From positions 1 to 64,000 of the forward strand of contig NZ_AULT01000011.1 in NCBI RefSeq assembly GCF_000422425.1: a stretch of DNA of 64,000 bases, in the 5' to 3' direction. This document shows, piece by piece, positions 8,839-16,779 of the stretch. This DNA is from Oceanospirillum beijerinckii DSM 7166. GTDB lineage: Bacteria; Pseudomonadota; Gammaproteobacteria; Pseudomonadales; Halomonadaceae. The notes beneath the pieces are model-generated. The model was not told the origin of the DNA, ran no database searches, and saw nothing but the letters and a program-made list of their open reading frames with translations. The translations under genes were made by a program, and so were the position numbers. Each line of letters starts with the position of its first letter. The first letter of the stretch is position 1.

Positions 8839-10017
8839 TTAGTTCAGAGGCGGTATGAATGTCAGACGGAAATCTTCGACCTGAGGGTTTAGTTCCGTCA
8901 TTGTCAGCGTGATAGCGACAGGAAGCTCCGGGGGAAGCTGATGATCAGCAAAAGGCATATTCATCAGGTACTGATCTGGTTGGAAGTTTTGCTCTCCAAT
9001 GACCTGTCCCTCTTCATTTAACAGTTCGGCAATAATGCCTGGGAAAGGCAGGGTGCTTTCGCTGGGGTTTTCCAGTACAAACTCTATAATCAGGTTGTTA
9101 TCGTTCTGGCTTAAGCTTGCTTGGGTTGCGGTTAATGGCTTGAAATCTTCCATAAGTGGATGATTGCAGCTGGATATTGCACATAAAGTCTCAACTAGGC
9201 CATTTAATTTGGGACTTTGGCTTAAGGAGCGGGTGCTGCCCAGTAAGATTAGAAAAGTCAGAATAAAAATAAATAAGATAGCAGCAGCAATAACAACAGG
9301 CTTGTTCAGCAGGATATCTATTTTAGAATGTTCTTTAGCTTGCTTAGGCGGAGCTACAGGTGTCATATCGAAATCTGTCAGTGCGCTGTCGGTTGCTTCG
9401 ATATTGCTGTTATAGTAGGCCTCTTCAAACCCTTCGGGTGGTGGTCCGTCTAAACGGGGCTCCTCGGCTTCAATGCGTTCTGATAGTGGACGGGAATTTC
9501 TGGCTTGGCGCAGCTCATCCAGTTCGAGATTAACGTCCAGCGCTTCCATTACTGGGGCTGCAGGGCGGAGTTGTTCTGGTATATGGTCTTGTAACTGGTG
9601 CTCAGCAGGCATTTCGGATTTCAGGGTATCAGATTGATTTTCCTGAGATTGCTGCTTTTCAGGCTGATTAAAAGAATGTTGTGTTTTTTCTATTGTTGGC
9701 TGCGGCGTATATGTTGGCTGTGGTGTATAGGTGGTTTGCTCAAGCTCCCGTGGGGCAGCAGCAAAAGTTGGGTTAGAGTCGGGCTCAATAGTGATCTCAG
9801 AGGGCAGAATCTGATCCGTTGAGGGCTGAGACGTTGTGGCTGAGCCAAAGGCAGACTCTTCTTCAATCTCTTCAAGAGTGAATAAATGGTTGGTAGCGCT
9901 GAAAATTTTTAAACAGGCGCCACAGCGTGCGACACCGCAACCGAGTCGCAGATCAGCTTCGGTGATTAAAAAACTGGTCTTGCAGTGAGGGCAGCGGGTT
10001 AGCTGGTCATCCATCAT
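8839..10017 (-). CDS. Zinc-ribbon, DUF3426-type membrane protein
   Basis: 392 residues. The N-terminus is an MJ0042-type zinc ribbon with C9-x-x-C12 and C32-x-x-C35. A long, acidic, Pro/Gln-rich low-complexity linker follows (about 50-220) with a duplicated T-Y-T-P-Q-P motif. One transmembrane helix lies at about 238-260, then a C-terminal domain of DUF3426 type (about 275-392). The gene sits between prmA and dusB, a common neighbourhood in gammaproteobacteria. Function is unknown; the layout suggests a cytoplasmic metal-binding head and a periplasmic tail. An alternative ATG one codon downstream makes no practical difference. Confidence 0.85.
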   Translation of the reverse strand: MMDDQLTRCPHCKTSFLITEADLRLGCGVARCGACLKIFSATNHLFTLEEIEEESAFGSATTSQPSTDQILPSEITIEPDSNPTFAAAPRELEQTTYTPQPTYTPQPTIEKTQHSFNQPEKQQSQENQSDTLKSEMPAEHQLQDHIPEQLRPAAPVMEALDVNLELDELRQARNSRPLSERIEAEEPRLDGPPPEGFEEAYYNSNIEATDSALTDFDMTPVAPPKQAKEHSKIDILLNKPVVIAAAILFIFILTFLILLGSTRSLSQSPKLNGLVETLCAISSCNHPLMEDFKPLTATQASLSQNDNNLIIEFVLENPSESTLPFPGIIAELLNEEGQVIGEQNFQPDQYLMNMPFADHQLPPELPVAITLTMTELNPQVEDFRLTFIPPLN

Positions 10018-10142
10018 CTATGTGTCTTTCTTCCAACAGGCCTAAGTAGACATGATAAAAGGCTAAGCAGCTTCAGGCAATGCTTCTGTTGCTGAAACTG
10101 CTTATTTTACAAGGTGTAACCAAGTTTTACGCTTTTATCAGC

Positions 10143-11042
10143 TTAATCGCGTTTTTTGACCGCAGTTAGGCATACCCATTCCTCCTGTGTTCTGGGGGGG
10201 GCAAAATCAAACCAGGGTGTATAGGCTTCGATGACTTCACTGGCCTGGTGCTGAAGAATGCCAGACAGGACCAGCTGGCCTTCTGGTTTGACCAGTGTTG
10301 TAATTGTCTCGGCCAGATCGATTAATGGGCCGGCAAGAATATTAGCCAGCATCAGATCTGCTTGTGTATCTTCCAATTTGCCTGGCATAAAGACTTCAAA
10401 GCTTTCATCGGGCAGTTGGTTGCGCTGGGTGTTATCCCGGGTCGCAATCAGGGCTTGTGGGTCGTTATCTACTCCCCAAGCTTGTTTCGCGCCTAATAGC
10501 AGGGCTGCAACGCCCAGAATGCCTGAGCCACAACCGTAATCCACGACTGTTTTGCCGCTGACATCGTTTTTATCCAGCCACTGTAGACACATAAAGGTGG
10601 TTGGGTGGGTGCCGGTGCCAAAGGCCAGGCCTGGGTCCAGGGTTAGGTTGACGGCTTCACTGTCTGGGGCATCACGCCAGCTAGGGCAGATCCATAGGCG
10701 TTGACCAACCTGAATCGGGTGGAAGTTTTCCATCCACTCGCGTTCCCAGTCTTTGTCTTCCAGAATCTCAATGCGCAGTGGTGGGAAGGTTTGCTCAGGG
10801 AAGATCTCTTGCCAGCCCAGTTTCATGGCTTCCGTCATCGCATTACTATCTTGATCCGCATCGAACAAGCCTGTGATACGGGTGTGTTGCCACAGCGGAG
10901 TGGTACCGCGAATGGGTTCGAATAGAGGTTCATCCTTGCCATCTTCAAGGGTGACGGCGCAGGCACCTGCCGCAAGCAGCAGCTCTTCCAGTACGTCGGC
11001 GTGGGCCGGGTCGGTATCAAGTTTAATCTGAAGCCAAGGCAT
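10143..11042 (-). CDS. prmA: Ribosomal protein L11 methyltransferase
   Basis: SAM-dependent trimethylation of ribosomal protein L11. The 299-residue length is typical. Residues 1-120 form the L11-recognition domain. The Rossmann-type SAM site follows with V-V-D-Y-G-C-G-S-G-I-L-G and the catalytic L-A-N-I-L-A-G-P-L segment. The preceding L-D-P-G-L-A-F-G-T-G-T-H-P-T-T motif is diagnostic. It lies downstream of accBC but beyond a terminator. Confidence 0.96.
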   Translation of the reverse strand: MPWLQIKLDTDPAHADVLEELLLAAGACAVTLEDGKDEPLFEPIRGTTPLWQHTRITGLFDADQDSNAMTEAMKLGWQEIFPEQTFPPLRIEILEDKDWEREWMENFHPIQVGQRLWICPSWRDAPDSEAVNLTLDPGLAFGTGTHPTTFMCLQWLDKNDVSGKTVVDYGCGSGILGVAALLLGAKQAWGVDNDPQALIATRDNTQRNQLPDESFEVFMPGKLEDTQADLMLANILAGPLIDLAETITTLVKPEGQLVLSGILQHQASEVIEAYTPWFDFAPPRTQEEWVCLTAVKKRD

Positions 11043-11177
11043 GGTGTTCTCCTGTTGGTGATCCGCAGCCGCTTGATTCTATAGGGCTGGCAAGGCAAGC
11101 GGGGCATTGTACTCTGCTGGGGTAAAAAGTCATCTTCAGAGCATAGAATCTTATGAGGATAGATTGAATGGGCGTAA

Positions 11178-11205
11178 AAAAACCGGAGGCTAAGCTCCGG
11201 TTTTT
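11178..11205 (-). terminator. Terminator of the accBC operon
   Basis: GC-rich stem CCGGAG/CTCCGG extended by A5/T5 tracts, located 76 bases after the accC stop. The symmetrical tracts allow function on either strand. Confidence 0.9.
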
Positions 11206-11280
11206 CTGGCTTTTCTCAATCCGGCTGTTTATCGCAATTAAACTGGTCTGATGCGTTGTCCGGTTGAATAAAAAAGACTG

Positions 11281-12624
11281 TTACAGAGACAGTTTCTTTT
11301 CCAGGTAGTGAATATTGATACCACCTTCCATAAAGCCATGGTCACGCACCAGATCCTGCTGTAGAGCAACGTTGGACTTGATGCCTTCGATCAGGATCTC
11401 ATCCAGCGCGTTGCGCATACGGGTCAGAGCTATCTCACGGGTTTCACCCCAGGTGATCAGCTTGCCGATCAGGGAGTCGTAGTAAGGTGGTACGCTGTAA
11501 CCGTCGTACAGGTGAGAATCCATACGCACGCCCAGACCGCCAGGGGCGTGGAAGTGAGTCACCTTACCTGGCGATGGCAGGAAGGTTTGGGAATCTTCGG
11601 CATTGATACGACACTCAAATGAGTGGCCGCGAATGACAATGTCTTCCTGTTTGATTGACAGTGGCAGGCCACTGGCAATGCGCAGCTGCTCTTTTACGAT
11701 ATCAACACCGGTTACCATCTCGGTCACAGGGTGCTCTACCTGAACACGGGTGTTCATTTCGATAAAGTAGAAACCGCCGTCTTCATACAGGAATTCAAAG
11801 GTACCGGCACCACGGTAGCCGATATCGATACAGGCTTTAACACAGCTTTCCTGTACCGCTTGACGGATATCGTCCGGGATGCCCGGTGCAGGAGCTTCTT
11901 CCAGAACCTTCTGGTGACGACGCTGCAGAGAGCAGTCACGGTCACCCAGGTGAATCGCGTTGCCCTGGCCATCGGCCAGAACCTGAATTTCAACGTGACG
12001 CGGGTTCTGCAGGAATTTTTCCATGTAAACGGTGTCGTCACCAAAGGCTGCTTTTGCTTCAGCCTTGGTTACCTGCACTGCGTTCACCAGATGCGCTTCG
12101 GTATGTACTACGCGCATACCGCGACCACCACCACCGGCAGCAGCTTTAATGATCACAGGGAAGCCAATACGACGACCGATCTTGATCATGGCTTCTGGAT
12201 CATCTTCAGGCAGAGGGCCATCAGAGCCAGGTACTGTCGGTACACCGGCTTTTTTCATCGCATCAATGGCGGATACTTTATCACCCATCAGACGAATGAC
12301 GTCTGCTTTAGGGCCGATAAACTGGAAACCACAGCGCTCAACCTGCTCCGCAAAATCAGCATTTTCAGCCAGGAAACCATAACCTGGGTGAATACCTTCG
12401 GAGTCGGTAACTTCTGCCGCGCTGATAATAGCAGGGATGTTCAGATAGCTATCTGTCGAGGATGCCGGACCGATACATACGGATTCGTCAGCCAGACGAA
12501 CATGCATCAGATCACGGTCTGCCGTAGAGTGAACGGCCACGGTTTTGATGCCCAGTTCTTTACAGGCACGCAGAATACGCAGCGCAATCTCACCCCGGTT
12601 GGCAATAAGTACTTTATCTAGCAT
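11281..12624 (-). CDS. accC: Acetyl-CoA carboxylase, biotin carboxylase subunit
   Basis: ATP- and bicarbonate-dependent carboxylation of the biotin on AccB, the first committed step of fatty acid synthesis. 447 residues, the usual size. Visible motifs are [14 protein letters not shown] at the N-terminus, the ATP-grasp glycine loop [10 protein letters not shown], and [14 protein letters not shown]. It lies 62 bases downstream of accB in the conserved accB-accC operon. Confidence 0.98.
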   Translation of the reverse strand: MLDKVLIANRGEIALRILRACKELGIKTVAVHSTADRDLMHVRLADESVCIGPASSTDSYLNIPAIISAAEVTDSEGIHPGYGFLAENADFAEQVERCGFQFIGPKADVIRLMGDKVSAIDAMKKAGVPTVPGSDGPLPEDDPEAMIKIGRRIGFPVIIKAAAGGGGRGMRVVHTEAHLVNAVQVTKAEAKAAFGDDTVYMEKFLQNPRHVEIQVLADGQGNAIHLGDRDCSLQRRHQKVLEEAPAPGIPDDIRQAVQESCVKACIDIGYRGAGTFEFLYEDGGFYFIEMNTRVQVEHPVTEMVTGVDIVKEQLRIASGLPLSIKQEDIVIRGHSFECRINAEDSQTFLPSPGKVTHFHAPGGLGVRMDSHLYDGYSVPPYYDSLIGKLITWGETREIALTRMRNALDEILIEGIKSNVALQQDLVRDHGFMEGGINIHYLEKKLSL

Positions 12625-12686
12625 GATCAGCCTTTCCTATCTCTGGACTTTTCAGGTCAGTTTGGAATTCAGTAACGTACGTCGAT

Positions 12687-13139
12687 TTAGACGATTGTTA
12701 CCAGGGGCTGATCAAATTCTACCGGCTGGCCGTCTTCTACCAGAATCTCACCGATGGTGCCGTCTTTGTCGGCTTCGATCTGGTTCATCATTTTCATCGC
12801 TTCAACGATACAGATGGTGTCGCCTTTCTTAACGCTCTGGCCTACGGTGACAAACGCTTTAGCGCCAGGAGCCGGAGCGCCATAGAAGGTACCAACCATG
12901 GGCGATTTAACTGCGTGACCAGAAACTGCAGGTGTAGCATCTGCTACAGGAGCTGCTGCTGGCGCTGGAGCTGCTGCAGGTGCAAAAGGTGCTGCTACAG
13001 GAGCCGGAGCATACTGAACAGCAGCGCCAGCGATATTGCGGCTGATGCGAACGGACTCTTCGCCTTCCTGAATCTCGATTTCTGCAATGTTAGATTCTTC
13101 CAGCAGTTCGATCAGCTTTTTAACTTTACGGATATCCAT
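12687..13139 (-). CDS. accB: Biotin carboxyl carrier protein of acetyl-CoA carboxylase
   Basis: Carries the biotin prosthetic group between the carboxylase (AccC) and carboxyltransferase subunits. 150 residues: an N-terminal domain beginning [13 protein letters not shown], an Ala/Pro-rich flexible linker (about 45-75), and the biotinyl domain with the target lysine in V-E-A-M-K-M-M-N. First gene of accBC. The long leader upstream contains short tandem repeats that could be regulatory. Confidence 0.98.
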   Translation of the reverse strand: MDIRKVKKLIELLEESNIAEIEIQEGEESVRISRNIAGAAVQYAPAPVAAPFAPAAAPAPAAAPVADATPAVSGHAVKSPMVGTFYGAPAPGAKAFVTVGQSVKKGDTICIVEAMKMMNQIEADKDGTIGEILVEDGQPVEFDQPLVTIV

Positions 13140-13569
13140 GATTAATCTCTTTCACTCAAGGTGTGTTGTCATAGGGGCCATCTGAACTCTCCAGGACTGG
13201 GCTATTAACGCACCAGATTATCTTGGGAGTTCAGCAGGTCGCCTGTCTCTTCTGTTGCTATCCGACTGCTGCTTCAGGTGATCAAGCAGCCGGACACTTT
13301 ATTTGGTCCATTTGGTCCATTTGATCCAAATAGATAGTGCCCGTAATCCTTAGGCTTAGCGTGACCCGGTGAATGGGTGGCCTGTTTTTAGCTTCCTGTT
13401 TTTAGTACTCATCGCGCACTTTTTAATACATTGCTTAATTATGCTTTTAGCTCCGCAGTGTCTGCTGAATGTATGAGCTAAAAGTGAGTGTCTTAATTAT
13501 TTGCGTTTGGCTTTTGCTTTTTACATAAGCTATCAAATCAGCATTAAGTTCGCAGATGCTGTATTGCGG
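13140..13569. other. accB leader/promoter region with short tandem repeats
   Basis: 430 bases between aroQ and accB, both on the minus strand. It contains three tandem 9-base units, TTTGGTCCA twice and TTTGATCCA once (13302-13328). It also contains two copies of CCTGTTTTTAG 14 bases apart (13381-13391 and 13395-13405). No convincing intrinsic terminator was seen. Confidence 0.6.
13302..13328 (-). repeat. Three 9-bp tandem units upstream of accB
   Basis: TTTGGTCCA, TTTGGTCCA, TTTGATCCA lie head to tail, about 160-190 bases upstream of the accB ATG. The position is compatible with an operator for fatty-acid control, but no known regulator was matched. Confidence 0.6.
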
Positions 13570-14019
13570 TTACTGCTTTGCTTTTGCCAATTGAGTCAGA
13601 GCTGCTTGCAGTGCCAGGTCATAGCCCTGAGCACCCAGACCACAGATCACGCCCACAGCGACATCTGACAGATAAGAATGCTGGCGGAAAGGTTCCCTGG
13701 CGTGCATATTAGAGAGATGAACTTCAATAAAAGGAATATTAACCCCGAGCAGAGCATCGCGAATTGCTACACTGGTGTGAGTAAAGGCTGCAGGATTGAT
13801 CAGAATAAAATCTAACGCTTCATCCCGGGCGGCATGAATACGGTCGATCAATGCGTGTTCGGCATTGCTCTGGAAGCATTCCAGTTGGTGTCCCTGACTG
13901 GCGGCGGTTTCGGCCAGATCCTGTGAGATATCTGCCAAGGTTTGTGAACCGTAAATTTCCGGTTCCCGGGTGCCCAGTAAATTCAGGTTTGGGCCGTTTA
14001 ACACCAGAATGGAAGCCAT
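13570..14019 (-). CDS. aroQ: 3-dehydroquinate dehydratase, type II
   Basis: Third step of the shikimate pathway. The 149-residue product has the type II hallmarks: [17 protein letters not shown] at the start (catalytic Arg and Tyr region), N-P-A-A-F-T-H-T-S in the middle, and [17 protein letters not shown]. The start at 14019 was chosen because residues upstream in the frame have no family similarity. It lies upstream of accB in the same direction, a common gammaproteobacterial order, though the 430-base gap suggests separate promoters. Confidence 0.96.
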   Translation of the reverse strand: MASILVLNGPNLNLLGTREPEIYGSQTLADISQDLAETAASQGHQLECFQSNAEHALIDRIHAARDEALDFILINPAAFTHTSVAIRDALLGVNIPFIEVHLSNMHAREPFRQHSYLSDVAVGVICGLGAQGYDLALQAALTQLAKAKQ

Positions 14020-14416
14020 AGTGTGCAAAAGTCCTGCTTCAATAAAAAATGACTCGATACAGGGTGAAACCAAGGTTTGTCGCTAAAATTCGCAAAAACA
14101 TAATAATTTGACGATAAAAAGCCATAATTTTGCGGCTAACTTGCGGAAAACTGGTTTAACCGGGCCTTAGTTTGCACAAAATGTAAGAAGTTGTCCAGTT
14201 TTTGACTGTTCCAGTTTATTTTCTCGCTTTTCGCTACTGATTGACGATTTTTTGACTTTATATATTTTATTTACTGGATTAGCGCGTCATCTGAGCTTTT
14301 GAGCTATTTCTACGTTGATTCTTTGAAGCCAGCATCGACTGAGGTGCAGGTTTACTATCCCGACAAAGCCAAGCTCTATTTAGTAGTATTGCAATTTTCT
14401 GTCCCTGATAGAGGGT
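14020..14416. other. AT-rich intergenic region between aroQ and the orphan DsbD-N gene
   Basis: 397 bases, very AT-rich around 14090-14280. I looked for remnants of the DsbD membrane and thioredoxin domains that would be expected if the neighbouring gene were a recent truncation and saw none. It presumably includes the aroQ promoter. Confidence 0.5.
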
Positions 14417-14974
14417 TTATCGTTGTGGCACCAGGTTCAGTATTTGGCGGTGTGGAGGGTAGCAGAGTCCGGCATCGGCACAGCCCTGGAATGTTACTTC
14501 AATCACGACACCTTGATTCAGTAATTGCTCACTGATGTTGAGCCGTGTCTGAATGCTGACCTGATGGCGCAGGATCTCGACCTCCCCCAGAAACTCATCA
14601 TGGGTCTTTTCCCCTCTGGGGATATCCATATCACTCAGTACCAGTGTACGGGGTTCCAGTAAGCGTATATTAAAGCGGGAACGGTAAAGATAATGTTCTG
14701 GCTCTATCCGCCAGTTCAGGATCAGCTGTTGTTCTTTTAATTGCCCCGATAGCTGAAAGGCTTCTTCAACCGGTAGAAAGCGCTGCTGACTATTACTGAG
14801 GTTTGAGTTAGATGACTGTGAACTAGAGAAAAAGCCACTGAATACCGGCTGACTGGTACCTAACAGGCACAGTAACATTAAGGCAGGAAGAGGCTTTATC
14901 TGTTGTGATTTACGGAATTGACGCTTTGCGAAGATAAAAGTCAGCAAGATAACCGGTCCTATGGATTCTGACAC
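14417..14974 (-). CDS. Stand-alone DsbD N-terminal (alpha) domain protein
   Basis: 185 residues, matching only the periplasmic N-terminal domain of DsbD. After a hydrophobic export segment (about 28-46) comes F-L-P-V-E-E-A-F, then the Ig-like fold with the redox Cys pair in G-C-A-D-A-G-L-C-Y-P-P. It then stops, lacking the eight-helix membrane domain and the C-terminal thioredoxin domain. Next to aroQ-accBC many relatives carry a complete dsbD, so this may be a decayed or specialised remnant. Both Cys are kept, which argues for retained redox function. GTG start with AGGG upstream. A complete DsbD is encoded at 41385. Confidence 0.8.
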   Translation of the reverse strand: MSESIGPVILLTFIFAKRQFRKSQQIKPLPALMLLCLLGTSQPVFSGFFSSSQSSNSNLSNSQQRFLPVEEAFQLSGQLKEQQLILNWRIEPEHYLYRSRFNIRLLEPRTLVLSDMDIPRGEKTHDEFLGEVEILRHQVSIQTRLNISEQLLNQGVVIEVTFQGCADAGLCYPPHRQILNLVPQR

Positions 14975-15289
14975 TGATTACCCTGTTTGCTGTTCAGGAT
15001 CTTTTATGACAAAAGCATCCGCTAAGCAGCGATTTTATAAGGACAAAGCAGTGTAAATTTGTGAAACTGCCCTAATATACAACACTGTGTACACAGTAAC
15101 AGCGAACTTGTGAGCAGATCTGTAACCATTGAGAGTACGATTGACCGATAGGGTTCCTGTGGTTTTTGCTAAATAGTGGTTTTCTGGGTAAAACAGATCT
15201 TGTTTAAAATGGTTGTTTGAAATTAAGCTTTTAAAAATCAGGCTTTAAAAGATAAGTACGCCTATCGGATAGGGCAAAGAGGATACGAC
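14975..15289. other. Divergent promoter region upstream of DUF2333 gene
   Basis: 315 bases between divergent genes. Contains a perfect 14-base palindrome ACTGTGTACACAGT at 15084-15097, just after a TAATAT-like box. Otherwise nothing recognisable. Confidence 0.5.
15084..15097. promoter_or_regulatory. Perfect 14-bp palindrome, possible operator
   Basis: ACTGTGTACACAGT is its own complement and lies in the divergent promoter region. It does not match the LexA spacing (CTGT-N8-ACAG). Confidence 0.4.
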
Positions 15290-16342
15290 ATGTTGAAAAG
15301 GGTAGCGCAAAGCATTGGTGATTGGATGGAAGACCTGCAGGACAGTGTTCCTGGCGGCTCCATTGGCAAGGTTGTCGCAGGTGCTCTGGGGCTTTATTTG
15401 TTGGGCGCAGGTGCATTAGGTATTTACTGGAGTCTGGAACCGAATGCGTTTTCCGTTAAAGAGCAGGTTCAGGCGCAAGCAGAAGCTCATGGTCATAAAG
15501 CCGATACAGTCGGTTATGCGACAACCACTGCACTGATCACTATGGCTGATACCCTATTAAATAAGCCGGGTGGCTATTTGACCAATGATCGTATGCCTCC
15601 AGGTGTGTGGCTTGATAATATCCCGCGCTGGGAGTTTGGCGTATTGGTTCAGTTGAGAGATATGAGCCGTGCTCTGCGTAAGGATATCTCTCGTTCTCAG
15701 TCTCAATCCACAGAGGATAAAGATCTGACCATTGCGGAGCCTCAGTTTAACTTCGATAGTTCCAGTTGGATTCTGCCTGCCTCTGAATCTGAGTATAAAA
15801 AGGGTATTAAGGCACTGGAGAGTTTCCGCAACGGCCTGGCGGATAACGAACAGTCTGACGCTCAGTTTTATGCACGTGCCGATAACCTGAGAAACTGGCT
15901 GATGGATGTGGAAACCCGCCTGGGGAGCCTGTCTCAGCGCCTGACTGCCAGCGTCGGTCAGGAGCGTGTTAATGTAGGGCTGGCCGGTGACCCTTCGGCT
16001 AAGCAGTCTACCTCATCGCCAGGTGAGCAAAGAGTAAAGACACCGTGGAACAAAATTGATGATGTGTTTTATGAAACCCGTGGTACTGCCTGGGCGCTGA
16101 TTCATATACTGAAAGCGGTTGAGATGGACTTCCATAAGGTATTGGAAGATAAAAATGCTCTGGTGAGTATGCGCCAAATTATCCGTGAGCTTGAAGCCAC
16201 TCAAGATACTTTATGGAGCCCCGTTATTTTGAATGGCAGTGGTTTCGGTATTTTTGCTAATCACTCGTTAGTAATGGCATCTTATATTTCCCGTGCTAAC
16301 GCCGCGATTATTGACCTGCGTGAGTTGTTGGAAAAAGGCTAA
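15290..16342 (+). CDS. DUF2333 family membrane-anchored protein
   Basis: 350 residues. A short cytoplasmic N-terminus is followed by one hydrophobic segment (about 27-48, A-G-A-L-G-L-Y-L-L-G-A-G-A). The rest is soluble and helical with conserved-looking blocks P-G-G-Y-L-T-N-D-R-M-P-P-G-V-W-L-D-N-I and R-G-T-A-W-A-L-I-H-I-L. This matches the DUF2333 family, seen in gammaproteobacteria. Function is unknown; likely periplasmic and anchored at the inner membrane. Monocistronic, ending at a hairpin. Confidence 0.85.
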   Translation: MLKRVAQSIGDWMEDLQDSVPGGSIGKVVAGALGLYLLGAGALGIYWSLEPNAFSVKEQVQAQAEAHGHKADTVGYATTTALITMADTLLNKPGGYLTNDRMPPGVWLDNIPRWEFGVLVQLRDMSRALRKDISRSQSQSTEDKDLTIAEPQFNFDSSSWILPASESEYKKGIKALESFRNGLADNEQSDAQFYARADNLRNWLMDVETRLGSLSQRLTASVGQERVNVGLAGDPSAKQSTSSPGEQRVKTPWNKIDDVFYETRGTAWALIHILKAVEMDFHKVLEDKNALVSMRQIIRELEATQDTLWSPVILNGSGFGIFANHSLVMASYISRANAAIIDLRELLEKG

Positions 16343-16779
16343 ATGAATACAGGTTTATCTGGTTGTTGAATCAGCATAAAGTGTGCGGAAGTTGAATAGA
16401 AACAAGGGGCTAACAGAGCCCCTTGTTTAGTCCTTAATACAGAACAATGCAGAACTGAACTTCAGTCGTTCGTTCTGTTGCAGTGGGGTGTTGGAGCATA
16501 CGGCGTTTTACCGAGAGTCTTTTGTTTAAGTGCTTAGCTAAATCGGAACTGCCGCACAATTTTTGTAGAATCTTTATCCGTGAGTTTTGTAACACGTGCA
16601 TAATGTATTCAATCAATACCGAAACAATTGTCAGCAACAGTTTTTTATCTTACCGCCCTATGCTCTGGCTGGGGATAAGCATATCGAGACACTGTTGTTT
16701 GAGAGTGTAGTATGAATTTTCATTTTAGTGCGTGCTGTTTGTAACATAGCCGCAGGTCAGATCATAAAGAGAAGTACCC
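16343..16779. other. Intergenic region upstream of the Sel1-repeat gene
   Basis: 437 bases. Apart from the terminator at 16401-16427 no feature was identified; small open frames here lack ribosome sites. Confidence 0.45.
16401..16427 (+). terminator. Terminator of the DUF2333 gene
   Basis: Eleven-base arms AACAAGGGGCT/AGCCCCTTGTT with a five-base loop; the following T-tract is short. Confidence 0.75.

Noticed and set aside
14299-14535. 78-codon frame overlapping the end of the DsbD-domain gene on the other strand
   Set aside because: The second half is simply antisense to the real gene and the first half has no recognisable domain or ribosome site.
15084-15097. LexA (SOS) box
   Set aside because: The spacing between CTGT and ACAG is four bases, not the eight required for LexA.
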